Assembly (NCBI GenBank): GCA_023439305.1
Contig: JAEXOO010000004.1
Coordinates: 1-28,788 of the forward strand
Source: Pseudomonadota bacterium
GTDB taxonomy: Bacteria > Pseudomonadota > Gammaproteobacteria > Burkholderiales > Burkholderiaceae_B
DNA length: 28,788 nucleotides
Reading direction: 5' to 3'
Shown: one piece after another, positions 15,528 to 24,081 of the stretch
Position numbering within the stretch: the first letter of the stretch is position 1
Layout: every line of letters starts with the position of its first letter
Program-made: the position numbers and the translations under genes
The notes under the pieces: model-generated
The model's database searches: none
Told to the model about the DNA's origin: nothing
The model's input: the letters and a program-made list of their open reading frames with translations, nothing else

Positions 15528-16210
15528 GAAAGGCCAGGTTCCGTCTCGACGACTTCCAGCATGTACCCCAGTCCTCGCACCGTGACGATATGCACATCGG
15601 TGTTGGCCAGCTTTTTGCGCAAGCGATGTAACACGACTTCGATGGCGTCGGGGCTGGCTTCGCTGTCGTGCTCGAACACGCGCGCGAACAACTGGGACTT
15701 TTCGACCGGCATGCCCGAGCGGCTGATCAGCGCCAGCAAGGCGGCATGTTCGCGCGGGGTCAGGTGCAGGATAACGCTATCGAGCGAAAACGCACGGCTT
15801 TCCGGGTTGTACTCCAAGGACCCGCAGGACACGGCGGGCGTCACCCGGCCCCGGCTGCGCCGCACCAAGGCCGCCAGCCGGGCTTCCAGTTCTTCCAGCG
15901 CAAAGGGCTTGGTCAAAAAGTCGTCCGCACCCAGATTCAGGCCGCGCACGCGATCCTGCAAGGCCCCCTGCGCGGTCAGGATCAGGACCGGAGTCTGGTC
16001 CCCCCGGTCGCGCATTTCGCGCAGCAGCACCAGCCCGTGCTTGTCAGGCAAGCGCAGGTCCATGACCACAGCGTCGTATTCGTTGGCCGCCAACAGGGTT
16101 TCGGCCGTGCGCGCGTCGTGCGCGGGATCAGGCAGAAAGCCGCTTTGCGCCAAGGCGCGTTCCAGCCAAGCGGCCATCTCCCGTTCGTCTTCAACCAATA
16201 ATATGCGCAT
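15524..16210 (-). CDS. TctD-like OmpR-family response regulator
   Basis: A 228-residue DNA-binding regulator. The receiver domain (1-115) has VEDE acidic residues at 6-9, phospho-acceptor Asp51 in VVMDLRLPD, Thr79 and Lys101 in LTKPF. The C-terminal winged-helix domain (about 125-220) has SLEYNPESRAF, LTPREHAALLAL and the turn DAIEVVLHRLRKKL, ending VRGLGYMLE. Its start lies 20 bases inside the end of rppH with AGGG upstream, and its stop overlaps the kinase start. rppH, regulator and sensor may therefore share one message. It is probably the partner of the adjacent kinase. Confidence 0.94.
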   Translation of the reverse strand: MRILLVEDEREMAAWLERALAQSGFLPDPAHDARTAETLLAANEYDAVVMDLRLPDKHGLVLLREMRDRGDQTPVLILTAQGALQDRVRGLNLGADDFLTKPFALEELEARLAALVRRSRGRVTPAVSCGSLEYNPESRAFSLDSVILHLTPREHAALLALISRSGMPVEKSQLFARVFEHDSEASPDAIEVVLHRLRKKLANTDVHIVTVRGLGYMLEVVETEPGLS

Positions 16211-16757
16211 GATCCCTGCTGTCGAGTGGCTCGGCGCCGGCCGCGCCCTGCAATCGCTGGCGCAGATAGCGGTTTTCCTGGCGACGCCGGAAAAGAATAT
16301 CCGACAGCTCGTTCAGGGCTTGCTTATAGACGTCCCGCTTGAACTCGATCACCGAGTCCAGCGGCACCCAGTACTGGCTCCAGCGCCAAGCGTCGAATTC
16401 CGGGCTTTCCGATGAGCGCAGGCAGACATCGCTGTCGCGCCCCACCAGCCGCAGCAGGAACCATATCTGTTTCTGGCCTTTGTAATGGCCACGCGCATCC
16501 CTGCGCACATAATTACTGGGTACGTTATAGCGAAGCCAATCTCGCGTCCGGCCTAATATGCGGATGTGTTCTGGCAGCAAGCCGACCTCTTCGTGCAATT
16601 CGCGGTACATCGCCTGAACGGGTGTTTCGCCGTATTTGATACCGCCTTGCGGGAACTGCCAGGCATGTTCCCTGATACGCTTGCCCCAAAAAACCTCATT
16701 TTTGCGATTAACGAGGATAATTCCGACATTAGGACGGTAGCCTTCACGATCTAACAT
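16191..16757 (-). CDS. rppH: RNA 5'-pyrophosphohydrolase RppH (Nudix)
   Basis: A 188-residue Nudix hydrolase that removes pyrophosphate from triphosphorylated mRNA 5' ends and so starts RNase E-dependent decay. The N-terminus MLDREGYRPNVGIILVNRKN is the family start. The Nudix box G38-x5-E44-x7-R52-E53-x2-E56-E57-x-G59 is complete within GGIKYGETPVQAMYRELHEE. WQFPQGG and EFDAWRW are further RppH marks. AGAGGTGG precedes the ATG. It is divergent from proS and overlaps the response-regulator gene by 20 bases, so its C-terminal RDHAHIIG is shared with that start. Confidence 0.95.
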   Translation of the reverse strand: MLDREGYRPNVGIILVNRKNEVFWGKRIREHAWQFPQGGIKYGETPVQAMYRELHEEVGLLPEHIRILGRTRDWLRYNVPSNYVRRDARGHYKGQKQIWFLLRLVGRDSDVCLRSSESPEFDAWRWSQYWVPLDSVIEFKRDVYKQALNELSDILFRRRQENRYLRQRLQGAAGAEPLDSRDHAHIIG

Positions 16758-16794
16758 AGGCCACCTCTATACGAATTCAATACAATTACGTTTG

Positions 16795-16800
16795 ATTATA
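16795..16800 (-). promoter_or_regulatory. Candidate -10 box for rppH
   Basis: A perfect TATAAT on the minus strand in the 65-base gap between rppH and proS, about 38 bases before the rppH start. No convincing -35 box is visible at 16-18 bases, so the call is tentative. Confidence 0.35.
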
Positions 16801-16822
16801 CGTACCTGACGAGTTCCCTACC

Positions 16823-18559
16823 ATGCATGCTAGCCAGTATCACATCAATACCCTGAAAGAAGCGCCCACCGAGGCCGAGGTGACCAGCCACCAGCTCATG
16901 ACACGTGCCGGCATGATCCGCAAAGCCGCCGGCGGCATCTACACCTATATGCCCATGGGCCTGCGCGTGCTGCGCAAGATTGAAAACATCATCCGCGAAG
17001 AGATGAACCGCTCCGGCGCCATCGAACTGCTGATGCCGGTCGTCCAGCCGGCCGAACTCTGGGTCGAGTCGGGCCGCTGGGAAAAATACGGCGATGAGCT
17101 GCTGCGCATCAAGGATCGCCATCAGCGCGACTTCGTGCTGCAGCCCACCTCCGAAGAAGTGGTCACCGACATCGCCCGCAACGAAATCCATAGCTGGCGC
17201 CAGTTGCCCGTGAATTTCTATCACATCCAGACCAAATTCCGCGACGAGCGCCGTCCGCGCTTTGGCCTGATGCGCGGGCGTGAATTCATCATGAAGGACG
17301 CCTACTCGTTCGACCGCAGCGCCGAGGCCGCCCAGGCCAGCTACGACATCATGTTCGAGGCCTATATGCGCATCTTCCAGCGCCTGGGCCTGACCTTCCG
17401 CGCCGTGGCGGCCGACACCGGCTCCATCGGCGGTTCGCGCAGCCATGAATTTCAGGTCATCGCCGACACGGGCGAAGACCTGCTGGTCTACAACCCCGAC
17501 TCTGACTACGCCGCCAACATCGAACTGGCCGACGCGCCGTGCCTGCTGGCCGAGCGCGCAGCGCCGCTCGAAGCACTGGTCAAGACAGCAACGCCGGACG
17601 CCCCTAAATGCGAACTGGTGGCCGAGCAACTGGGCCGTGACCTGTCCGCCACCGTGAAATCCGTGGTCCTGGCCACCGACGTGGTGCAAGACGAGAAATC
17701 CACGACCACCGTCTACCTGCTGCTGGTGCGAGGCGACCACGAGGTCAACGAGATCAAAGTCTCCAAGCTGCCTGGCTTCGAACAGGGCCATCGCCTGGCC
17801 ACCGAAGAAGAAATCCAGGCGGTGTTCGGCTGCAAGCCGGGTTACCTGGGTCCGATCGGCACGCGCCAGCCCGTGCAGCTCATCGTCGACCTGACCGTGG
17901 CCAACATGAGCGACTTCATCTGCGGCGCCAATGAAGAGGGCTATCACTACACCGGCGTGAACTGGGGCCGCGATCTGCCCGAGCCCATCAAGGCCGACCT
18001 GCGCAACGTAGTGGCCGGCGACCCGGCTCCCGAAGGCGGCAGGCTGGCCATCCAGCGCGGCATCGAGGTAGGCCACGTCTTCTTCCTGGGCGACACCTAT
18101 TCGCGCAAGCTGCAGGCCACCTTTTTGGAAACCGATGGTAAACCCGCCCTGATGCAGATGGGTTGCTACGGCATTGGTGTCAGCCGCATCGCCGCCGCCG
18201 CCATCGAGCAGAATCATGACGACCGCGGCATCATCTGGCCGCGCGCCTTGGCGCCGTTCGAAGTGGTCATCTGCCCGATCGGCTTCACCAAAAGTGACGC
18301 GGTGCGCCAGGCCGCCCAGGACCTGTACGCCAGCCTGAAGGATCAAGGCGTGGACGTCATCCTGGACGACCGCGATGCGCGCCCCGGCATCATGTTCGCC
18401 GACTGGGAACTGATCGGCGTGCCCTTGCGCGTCACCATCGGGGATCGCGGCCTGAAAGAAGGCATGGTCGAGTTGCAAGCCCGCCGCGACGAAGGCAGCA
18501 CCCAGGTACCCGTGGCCGACATCGCCCGTGTGACGGCCGAACGGCTGGCCACGCTTTAA
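16823..18559 (+). CDS. proS: Prolyl-tRNA synthetase ProS
   Basis: A class II synthetase charging tRNA-Pro in the cytoplasm. The 578-residue protein is the bacterial long form: catalytic core with motif 1 near YTYMPMGLRVLRKIENIIREEM, motif 2 KFRDERRPRFGLMRGREFIMKD, an editing INS domain (about 230-390, with the pattern CELVAEQLGRDLSATVKSVV), motif 3 GCYGIGVSRIAAAAIEQ, and an anticodon-binding C-terminal domain. The start matches the family (MHASQYHINTLKEAPTEAE). It runs ahead of ybgC-tol in the same direction but is separated from it by a strong hairpin. Confidence 0.98.
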   Translation: MHASQYHINTLKEAPTEAEVTSHQLMTRAGMIRKAAGGIYTYMPMGLRVLRKIENIIREEMNRSGAIELLMPVVQPAELWVESGRWEKYGDELLRIKDRHQRDFVLQPTSEEVVTDIARNEIHSWRQLPVNFYHIQTKFRDERRPRFGLMRGREFIMKDAYSFDRSAEAAQASYDIMFEAYMRIFQRLGLTFRAVAADTGSIGGSRSHEFQVIADTGEDLLVYNPDSDYAANIELADAPCLLAERAAPLEALVKTATPDAPKCELVAEQLGRDLSATVKSVVLATDVVQDEKSTTTVYLLLVRGDHEVNEIKVSKLPGFEQGHRLATEEEIQAVFGCKPGYLGPIGTRQPVQLIVDLTVANMSDFICGANEEGYHYTGVNWGRDLPEPIKADLRNVVAGDPAPEGGRLAIQRGIEVGHVFFLGDTYSRKLQATFLETDGKPALMQMGCYGIGVSRIAAAAIEQNHDDRGIIWPRALAPFEVVICPIGFTKSDAVRQAAQDLYASLKDQGVDVILDDRDARPGIMFADWELIGVPLRVTIGDRGLKEGMVELQARRDEGSTQVPVADIARVTAERLATL

Positions 18560-18566
18560 GCGCCTG

Positions 18567-18598
18567 CTAGCGCACGGACGCGAGCGTCCGTGCGCTAG
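18567..18598 (+). terminator. Perfect 14-bp hairpin between proS and ybgC
   Basis: CTAGCGCACGGACG and CGTCCGTGCGCTAG pair perfectly around a CGAG tetraloop, 7 bases after the proS stop. The following sequence (ACACAAATTCTTTT) holds only a delayed T run, so it may be a partial terminator, attenuator or RNA-protecting stem between proS and the tol operon. Confidence 0.65.
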
Positions 18599-18621
18599 AC
18601 ACAAATTCTTTTACCAACGAC

Positions 18622-19047
18622 ATGCTTACTGACAACTGGGGCTCCGAGTCCCGCCTCGATATTCGCGTATATTACGAAGACACCGATGCCGGCGGCATCG
18701 TGTATTACGCCAATTACCTGAAATTCTTCGAACGCGCGCGCACGGAATGGCTGCGGAACCTAGGCGTCAACCAGTCCGATGTCGCCGAGCAGATTCAACG
18801 CCTGTTCGTAGTGAAGAAGGTTGAAATACAATACTGCAAGCCCGCCCGGCTGGATGACCTGGTTTCGGTACGCAGCCGCATTACCCGTATCGGAGCGGCC
18901 ACCATCGACTTCGAGCAGCGCGCCATGCTGGATGGGGAACTGTTATGCCACAGCACCATCCAAATTGTTTGCGTTGACGCGAACACATTGCGTCCCAGCA
19001 AGCTGGACTCTGATTTACGTACACTCTTGGAAAAGGTTCAGGACTGA
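18622..19047 (+). CDS. ybgC: Acyl-CoA thioesterase YbgC of the Tol-Pal operon
   Basis: A 141-residue single hotdog-fold thioesterase of the 4-hydroxybenzoyl-CoA thioesterase group, which hydrolyses acyl-CoA. The signature YYEDTDAGGIVYYANYLKFF with Asp22 lies at 18-37, followed by ERARTEWLR. At the position where E. coli YbgC has histidine (VYHAS), this one has tyrosine (VYYAN), which might affect specificity. It heads the tol genes and ends 2 bases before tolQ, a conserved order. No clear ribosome site precedes the ATG. Confidence 0.93.
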   Translation: MLTDNWGSESRLDIRVYYEDTDAGGIVYYANYLKFFERARTEWLRNLGVNQSDVAEQIQRLFVVKKVEIQYCKPARLDDLVSVRSRITRIGAATIDFEQRAMLDGELLCHSTIQIVCVDANTLRPSKLDSDLRTLLEKVQD

Positions 19048-19049
19048 CC

Positions 19050-19723
19050 ATGCAAGCTTCTAGCGACCTGTCGCTGATTTCGCTACTTATCGATGCCAGC
19101 ATCCCCGTTCAGCTCGTGATGCTGATCCTGCTGGGCATATCCATTCTTTCGTGGGCCTATATCTTCAGCAAGCGCGCCACGCTTAAACGCACACTGGAGC
19201 AAACCCGCCGCTTCGAGGACGACTTCTGGGCTGGCGGCGACCTGGCCGTGCTGCAGCAGTCCATCGCCTCGCGCCGCGCCGAGCATGGCGCCCTGGCCCG
19301 TATTTTTGAATCCGGCATGACTGAATTCATCAAGGCCCGCCGCACTCAGCCCAACGGTCTGGCCTTGCTGGACGGCCCGCGGCGCGCCATGCGCGCCAGC
19401 TATCAGCGCGAAATGGACACGCTGGAAACCCATCTGAACTTCCTGGCCTCGGCCGGCTCGGTCAGCCCCTATATCGGTCTGCTGGGCACGGTCTGGGGCA
19501 TCATGCACGCCTTCATCGGCCTGTCGGGCATGCAGCAGGCCACCTTGGCCTCGGTAGCCCCCGGCATTGCCGAAGCCCTGATCGCCACGGCCATCGGCCT
19601 GTTTGCGGCCATTCCCGCCGTCGTGGCCTACAACCGCTTCACCAACGAACTGGATCGCATCTCGATCCGCTTCGACAGCTTCATTGATGAATTCCTGAAC
19701 ATCTTGCAGCGGCAGGTGCACTG

Positions 19724-19724
<1 letters not shown>
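19050..19724 (+). CDS. tolQ: Tol-Pal motor subunit TolQ
   Basis: Inner-membrane proton-channel subunit of the Tol-Pal machine, related to MotA and ExbB. The 224 residues show three membrane spans (about 15-37, 128-150 and 163-190). The third-span region VAPGIAEALIATAIGLFAAIPAVVAYNRF is the family hallmark. The long cytoplasmic loop lies between spans 1 and 2. AGGA precedes the ATG. It follows ybgC by 2 bases and overlaps tolR by one base (TGATG), so the operon is tightly coupled. Confidence 0.96.
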
Positions 19725-20170
<446 letters not shown>

Positions 20171-20176
20171 CTCCAG

Positions 20177-20201
20177 GCCGGACGCCCTTGCGGCATCCGG
20201 C
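20177..20201 (+). promoter_or_regulatory. Intercistronic hairpin between tolR and tolA
   Basis: GCCGGA pairs with TCCGGC, and after one mismatch GCC pairs with GGC around a CTTGC loop, in the 48-base tolR-tolA gap. No T run follows, so it is more likely an mRNA-stability or translation element than a terminator. Confidence 0.45.
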
Positions 20202-20218
20202 GCGAAGACCTGAACTGA

Positions 20219-21328
20219 ATGAAGCAGAGAACTCGCAATACCCGCAATCCGACGCAGCGCACACCCGAAGACCGGGATGACAAGCGCGGCTTGCTGTTCG
20301 CACTGGGTCTGCACGGACTGTTGCTGCTCGCCATGCTGGCGGGCCTGCTCTTTTCCGCCCCAAAAACACCCAATGCCGTGCAGGTCGAGCTGTGGATGGA
20401 CGGCGTAGCGCCCGATGCGGCCGTGAACGCCGACCCCGAGGCTCCCGAGGCTGAACCCGAGCCACAGCCTGAGCCCGAACCAGCCGTCGAACCGGAGCCC
20501 ACACCCGAAACGCCTGTCCAACAGCCCGAACCCGAGCCCGAGCAGCCGCCTCCCCCACCTCCGGAGCCGCCCAAGGTCACGCCTGCGGCCGAACCCGAGG
20601 TCGATCCTGAGATCGCCCTTGAGCAAGCGCGCAAGGAGCGCGAGAAGAAAGAACGCGAAGAACGCCTGGAGCAGGAACGCCAGGAAAAGCAGCGTCAGGA
20701 GAAACTGGCCGCTGAGCGACGCGAGCGCGAACAGAAAGAAAAACAGGAACAAGAACGCAAAGCCAAGGCCGAAGCAGAGGCCAAGGCGAAAGCGGAAGAG
20801 CAGGCAAAAGCGAAAGCGGAAGCCGAGCGCAAGGCCAAGGCCGAAGCCGAGGCCAAAGCCAAGGCGGAAGCGGACGCCAAAGCCAAGGCGGCGGCCGAAG
20901 CAAAGGCCAAGGCCGCTGCAGCAGCCAAGGCCAAGGCAGATGCCGAGCGCAAGGCCAAAGAGGAAGCCTTCCGGCGCGCCATGCGCGAAGGCGCACCTGG
21001 CCGTCCTGGCGGCACAGCGGACCGCAACCAGGCCGGCGGAGGCGGAGGCGACGGCGGCTACGCCGCCAAGGTACGCGCCTGCGTGCAGCCCGGTGTGGTC
21101 TACAGCACTCCGGCGCGTTCGGAAGTGCGCGGCAATCCTACGCTCCAATACCGCGTCGATCTCAACCCGGACGGCACGCCGGGCCGGGTGCAGATCAAAC
21201 GTTCTTCCGGTATCGCCCAATTCGATGATGCCGTATCCAAGGGACTTGCCCGTTGCAGTCCTTTCCCCAAACCGCCCAGCGGAAAGTATCCATCGTATAT
21301 TGATGGTGACTACCGCATGTTCGATTAA
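20219..21328 (+). CDS. tolA: Tol-Pal spanning protein TolA
   Basis: A 369-residue inner-membrane protein that reaches through the periplasm to Pal and TolB. One span lies at 24-46. A Pro/Glu-rich stretch follows (about 73-130, repeated EPEP). Then comes a very charged helix rich in Ala, Lys and Glu (about 133-256) with many AKAEAEAK-type repeats forming the long stalk. A Gly hinge (GGGGGDGG, 273-280) leads to the C-terminal TonB-like domain (280-369) with two cysteines (288 and 346). All three TolA domains are present. The stalk repeats are protein low complexity, not a DNA repeat element. Confidence 0.95.
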   Translation: MKQRTRNTRNPTQRTPEDRDDKRGLLFALGLHGLLLLAMLAGLLFSAPKTPNAVQVELWMDGVAPDAAVNADPEAPEAEPEPQPEPEPAVEPEPTPETPVQQPEPEPEQPPPPPPEPPKVTPAAEPEVDPEIALEQARKEREKKEREERLEQERQEKQRQEKLAAERREREQKEKQEQERKAKAEAEAKAKAEEQAKAKAEAERKAKAEAEAKAKAEADAKAKAAAEAKAKAAAAAKAKADAERKAKEEAFRRAMREGAPGRPGGTADRNQAGGGGGDGGYAAKVRACVQPGVVYSTPARSEVRGNPTLQYRVDLNPDGTPGRVQIKRSSGIAQFDDAVSKGLARCSPFPKPPSGKYPSYIDGDYRMFD

Positions 21329-21343
21329 TCAGGAGATTGCATA

Positions 21344-22654
21344 ATGACCGCCGCTACCCCAGCCATAGCGACTGTACGCCGTCATTGGCGAGCCATGGCC
21401 ACCGGACTGTTCGCCATGGCAGCAGGACTGTTCACCAGCCAGCCGGCCCAGGCCCAATTGCGGGTCGACATGTCCGGTGTGGGTGCTACTCAGTACCCAA
21501 TCGCGATCGCCGATTTCGCCAATAACCCCGCCACCCAGTCACTGGCCGAAGTCATTCGCGCCGACCTGACCCGCTCGGGACAATTCCAGCTGATCAACGC
21601 CACCGGCGCCAACCTGAACGCCGAAAGCAGCATTGCCTACGACGAATGGCGCAATCGTGGCGCCGACTACCTGGCCTACGGCTCGGTCGACCAGACCGGC
21701 GGCCAGTACTCCATCAGCTATCGCCTGGTGGATTCCGTGCGGCAGACTCAATTGGACGGCATCGCTTTTGCCGGCAACGAAAAAGAATTGCGCCGTATTT
21801 CGCACCAGATTGCCGACCGCATTTATGAAAAAATTACGGGCATACGGGGTGTTTTTTCGACCCGACTCGCCTATGTGTTGCAAACTGGCAACGGGTATGA
21901 GTTACAAATTGCAGACGCCGACGGACAGAATCCGCAGGTAATGTTGCGTTCTCGACACTCCATCATCTCGCCAGCCTGGTCCCCAGACGGCAAAAAGCTG
22001 GCTTACGTCAGCTTCGAGAACGACAAGCCTGTTGTTTATGTACAAACTTTGGCCTCTGGACACCGCGAGCCGCTGGCCAACTTCAAAGGTAACAACAGCA
22101 GCCCCGCATGGGCTCCAAACGGCAATCAGCTTGCAGTTGTGCTCTCCAGAGACGGAATTTCGCAGATCTACACGCTAAATGCCGACGGCTCAGGATTGCG
22201 CCGCGTGATGCGCTCGCCCCTCATCGATACCGAACCGAGTTTTACGCCGGATGGCAACTCCCTTGTATTCGTCAGCGACCGGGGTGGCGCGCCTAATATT
22301 TACAAAGTAGGCCTGGGCGGTGGTGATGCTCAACGCATAACCTTCAACGGGAGTTACAATATTTCACCGGAGGTCTCTGCGGACGGTACTAGCCTTGTAT
22401 ACGTCACACGCAGAAACGGTGCTTTCCGAATTGCCACCCAAGATATGGCAACAGGTTCAGAGCAGCTGCTGACGGCAGGTCCCGACGATCAGTCTCCGAG
22501 TTTTGCCCCTAATGGGATGCAGATCTTATATAGTTCTGTTCAGGGGGGCCGCAGTGTCCTAGCTGTCACATCTGTAGATGGTCGCGTTCGTCAGACCCTC
22601 TCTTCTCTGAATGGCAAAGTACGCGAACCCACCTGGGGACCATTTACCAACTGA
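21344..22654 (+). CDS. tolB: Tol-Pal periplasmic beta-propeller TolB
   Basis: A 436-residue periplasmic protein that shuttles between Pal and TolA. A signal peptide (about 1-38, ending AQAQ) is followed by an N-terminal alpha/beta domain (YPIAIADFANN, YDEWRNRGADYLAYGSV). Then comes a six-bladed propeller with repeats such as SIISPAWSPDGKKLAYVSFE, SSPAWAPNGNQLAVVLSRDG, TEPSFTPDGNSLVFVSDRGG and ISPEVSADGTSLVYVTRRNG. AGGAG precedes the ATG. The message is continuous with tolA (15-base gap). From about 21780 to the stop, codon usage becomes more A/T-rich at third positions than in the other tol genes, although the protein reads normal. Confidence 0.96.
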   Translation: MTAATPAIATVRRHWRAMATGLFAMAAGLFTSQPAQAQLRVDMSGVGATQYPIAIADFANNPATQSLAEVIRADLTRSGQFQLINATGANLNAESSIAYDEWRNRGADYLAYGSVDQTGGQYSISYRLVDSVRQTQLDGIAFAGNEKELRRISHQIADRIYEKITGIRGVFSTRLAYVLQTGNGYELQIADADGQNPQVMLRSRHSIISPAWSPDGKKLAYVSFENDKPVVYVQTLASGHREPLANFKGNNSSPAWAPNGNQLAVVLSRDGISQIYTLNADGSGLRRVMRSPLIDTEPSFTPDGNSLVFVSDRGGAPNIYKVGLGGGDAQRITFNGSYNISPEVSADGTSLVYVTRRNGAFRIATQDMATGSEQLLTAGPDDQSPSFAPNGMQILYSSVQGGRSVLAVTSVDGRVRQTLSSLNGKVREPTWGPFTN

Positions 22655-22688
22655 CATCCTGTGTGACTCTTTTTCAAAAGGAATTCAA

Positions 22689-23189
22689 ATGAGCTCGCGC
22701 ATTCTCAAAAGTCTTACCATTGCCGCTATGGCCGCCGCCCTTGCTGCTTGCAGCTCGGTCCCCCTGGAACAAACCGGTTCCGGCTCTACTGGCACTGGCT
22801 CCGACTCTGCCAGCGCAGGCCAAATCATGGATCCATTCAATCCTCAAAGCCCACTGGCGCAACAGCGCTCGGTGTACTTTGACTACGACAGCTACGTGGT
22901 CGCCGACCAGTACCGCAGCGTCGTGGAAATGCATGCATCCTACCTGAGCAGCCATCCTCAGCAAACCGTGCGTATCGAAGGCAACACCGACGAACGCGGC
23001 GGCGCTGAGTACAACTTGGCTCTGGGCCAGCGTCGCTCCGACGCCGTCGCCCGCATGCTGGGCCTGTTGGGCGTGAATGCCAACCAGGTCGAAGCCGTGA
23101 GCTTTGGTAAAGAGCGTCCTAAGGCCTTGGGTAACACCGAAGCTGACTACGCTGAAAACCGTCGCGCAGATATCGTTTACCAACGATAA
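22689..23189 (+). CDS. pal: Peptidoglycan-associated lipoprotein Pal
   Basis: A 166-residue outer-membrane lipoprotein. The signal peptide ends in the lipobox LAAC with Cys21, lipidated first by Lgt. After a Ser/Gly-rich linker comes an OmpA-like domain (about 60-166) with VYFDYDSYVV, EGNTDERGGAEYNLALGQRR and NRRADIVYQR, which binds peptidoglycan. AAAGGA lies before the ATG at 22689, preferred to an in-frame upstream ATG that overlaps tolB. It anchors the outer membrane and works with TolB and TolA in cell constriction. Confidence 0.96.
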   Translation: MSSRILKSLTIAAMAAALAACSSVPLEQTGSGSTGTGSDSASAGQIMDPFNPQSPLAQQRSVYFDYDSYVVADQYRSVVEMHASYLSSHPQQTVRIEGNTDERGGAEYNLALGQRRSDAVARMLGLLGVNANQVEAVSFGKERPKALGNTEADYAENRRADIVYQR

Positions 23190-23214
23190 TTCCTGCATCG
23201 ACCCCAGTTGTTCC

Positions 23215-23251
23215 AACGCCGTGGCGGTTTTCTTACGCCGCGGCGTTTTTT
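23215..23251 (+). terminator. Terminator or attenuator after pal
   Basis: AACGCCGTGGCG and CGCCGCGGCGTT pair over 12 positions (one G-U) around a nine-base loop, followed by a T run. It lies 26 bases after the pal stop. cpoB follows in the same direction 44 bases on, so transcription into it may be partly reduced or come from its own promoter. Confidence 0.85.
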
Positions 23252-23294
23252 ATAGCTGGGCCGCCCCAAGATCAATCTGGTACGGAATCCCACC

Positions 23295-23981
23295 ATGAAC
23301 GCCTACAAAAAACCTTTTCGTCTCGCAACCGCTTCGTTAGTGGCTGCAGCTGCCCTGCTCGCCTCCCTGCCAGCCCAGGCCTTTGCCGATGATGAAGCCA
23401 GGCGCGCCATTCTGGAGCTGCGCCAGCAAGTCCGGCAGATGAACGAGCAGAATACCCAGGCACGCCTGCACCTGGCAGACCAGATAGACTCCCTGCGCTC
23501 CGAAGTGATCACTTTGCGCGGCCAGGTCGAGAAGCTGAGCTGGGAAGCCAGCAATCTGCGTCAGGATAGCGGCGCCGCGCAAGGCAATGCGCCCCAGGCT
23601 GCCGATCCCCAGGAACAAGCTGTCTACGACAGCGCCATGGACTCTTACCGTGCAGGCCAGTACAAGCAAGCGGCCGACGGTTTTGCCGGTTTCCTGGCCG
23701 CGTATCCGTCCAGCGTGCTGGCCGACGAAGTGCGTTTCTACGAAGGCAGCAGCCTGTACGCCGTCAAGAATTTCAAGACCTCGATCCAGAAGCTGCAGGC
23801 CTTCGTAAAAGCCGCCCCACAAAGCCCGCGCGCCGCCGACGCCCTGATGGTGATCGCCTCCAGCCAGATCGAGCTGAACGACCTGGCTGGCGCCAAGACC
23901 AGCCTGCAGCGCATTGTCAAAGAGTACCCGCAGGCCGAAGCCGCTGAAACCGCGCGCAGCCGCCTGAAACTGCTCGAGTAG
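23295..23981 (+). CDS. cpoB: Cell division coordinator CpoB (YbgF)
   Basis: A 228-residue periplasmic protein that links Tol activity with PBP1B/LpoB-dependent septal peptidoglycan synthesis in E. coli. The signal peptide runs to about residue 29 (LPAQA). A coiled coil (about 33-90, ELRQQVRQMNEQ, DQIDSLRSEVITLRGQVEKL) gives the trimerising arm. Tetratricopeptide-type repeats (about 105-228; YDSAMDSYRAGQYKQAADGF, ADEVRFYEGSSLYAV, AADALMVIASSQIEL) complete it. It is last of the tol set, as usual. A terminator follows 32 bases later. Confidence 0.94.
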   Translation: MNAYKKPFRLATASLVAAAALLASLPAQAFADDEARRAILELRQQVRQMNEQNTQARLHLADQIDSLRSEVITLRGQVEKLSWEASNLRQDSGAAQGNAPQAADPQEQAVYDSAMDSYRAGQYKQAADGFAGFLAAYPSSVLADEVRFYEGSSLYAVKNFKTSIQKLQAFVKAAPQSPRAADALMVIASSQIELNDLAGAKTSLQRIVKEYPQAEAAETARSRLKLLE

Positions 23982-24013
23982 AACTCGGAGCATTCTGTCA
24001 GCGATGCTCACCC

Positions 24014-24043
24014 AGACCGGGCTGATTCCCGGTCTTTTCTTTT
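24014..24043 (+). terminator. Terminator of the tol-pal-cpoB cluster
   Basis: AGACCGGG and CCCGGTCT form a perfect eight-pair stem with a six-base loop, followed by TTTTCTTTT. It lies 32 bases after the cpoB stop and 38 bases before the hydrolase start. Confidence 0.9.
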
Positions 24044-24081
24044 GCCGGGCCCGGCCAGCCTCGCCCGGAATCGCCGCAATC

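Noticed and set aside
16796..18604. A 602-codon open frame on the minus strand across proS
   Set aside because: It is an antisense shadow of a certain gene; its Gly/His/Asp-rich composition comes from the GC-biased codons of proS, and it lacks family sequence and a ribosome site.
20755..20965. Repetitive DNA that could be mistaken for a repeat array or CRISPR
   Set aside because: The repeats are in frame and encode the AKAEAEAK helix of TolA; there are no unique spacers or conserved palindromic repeats.
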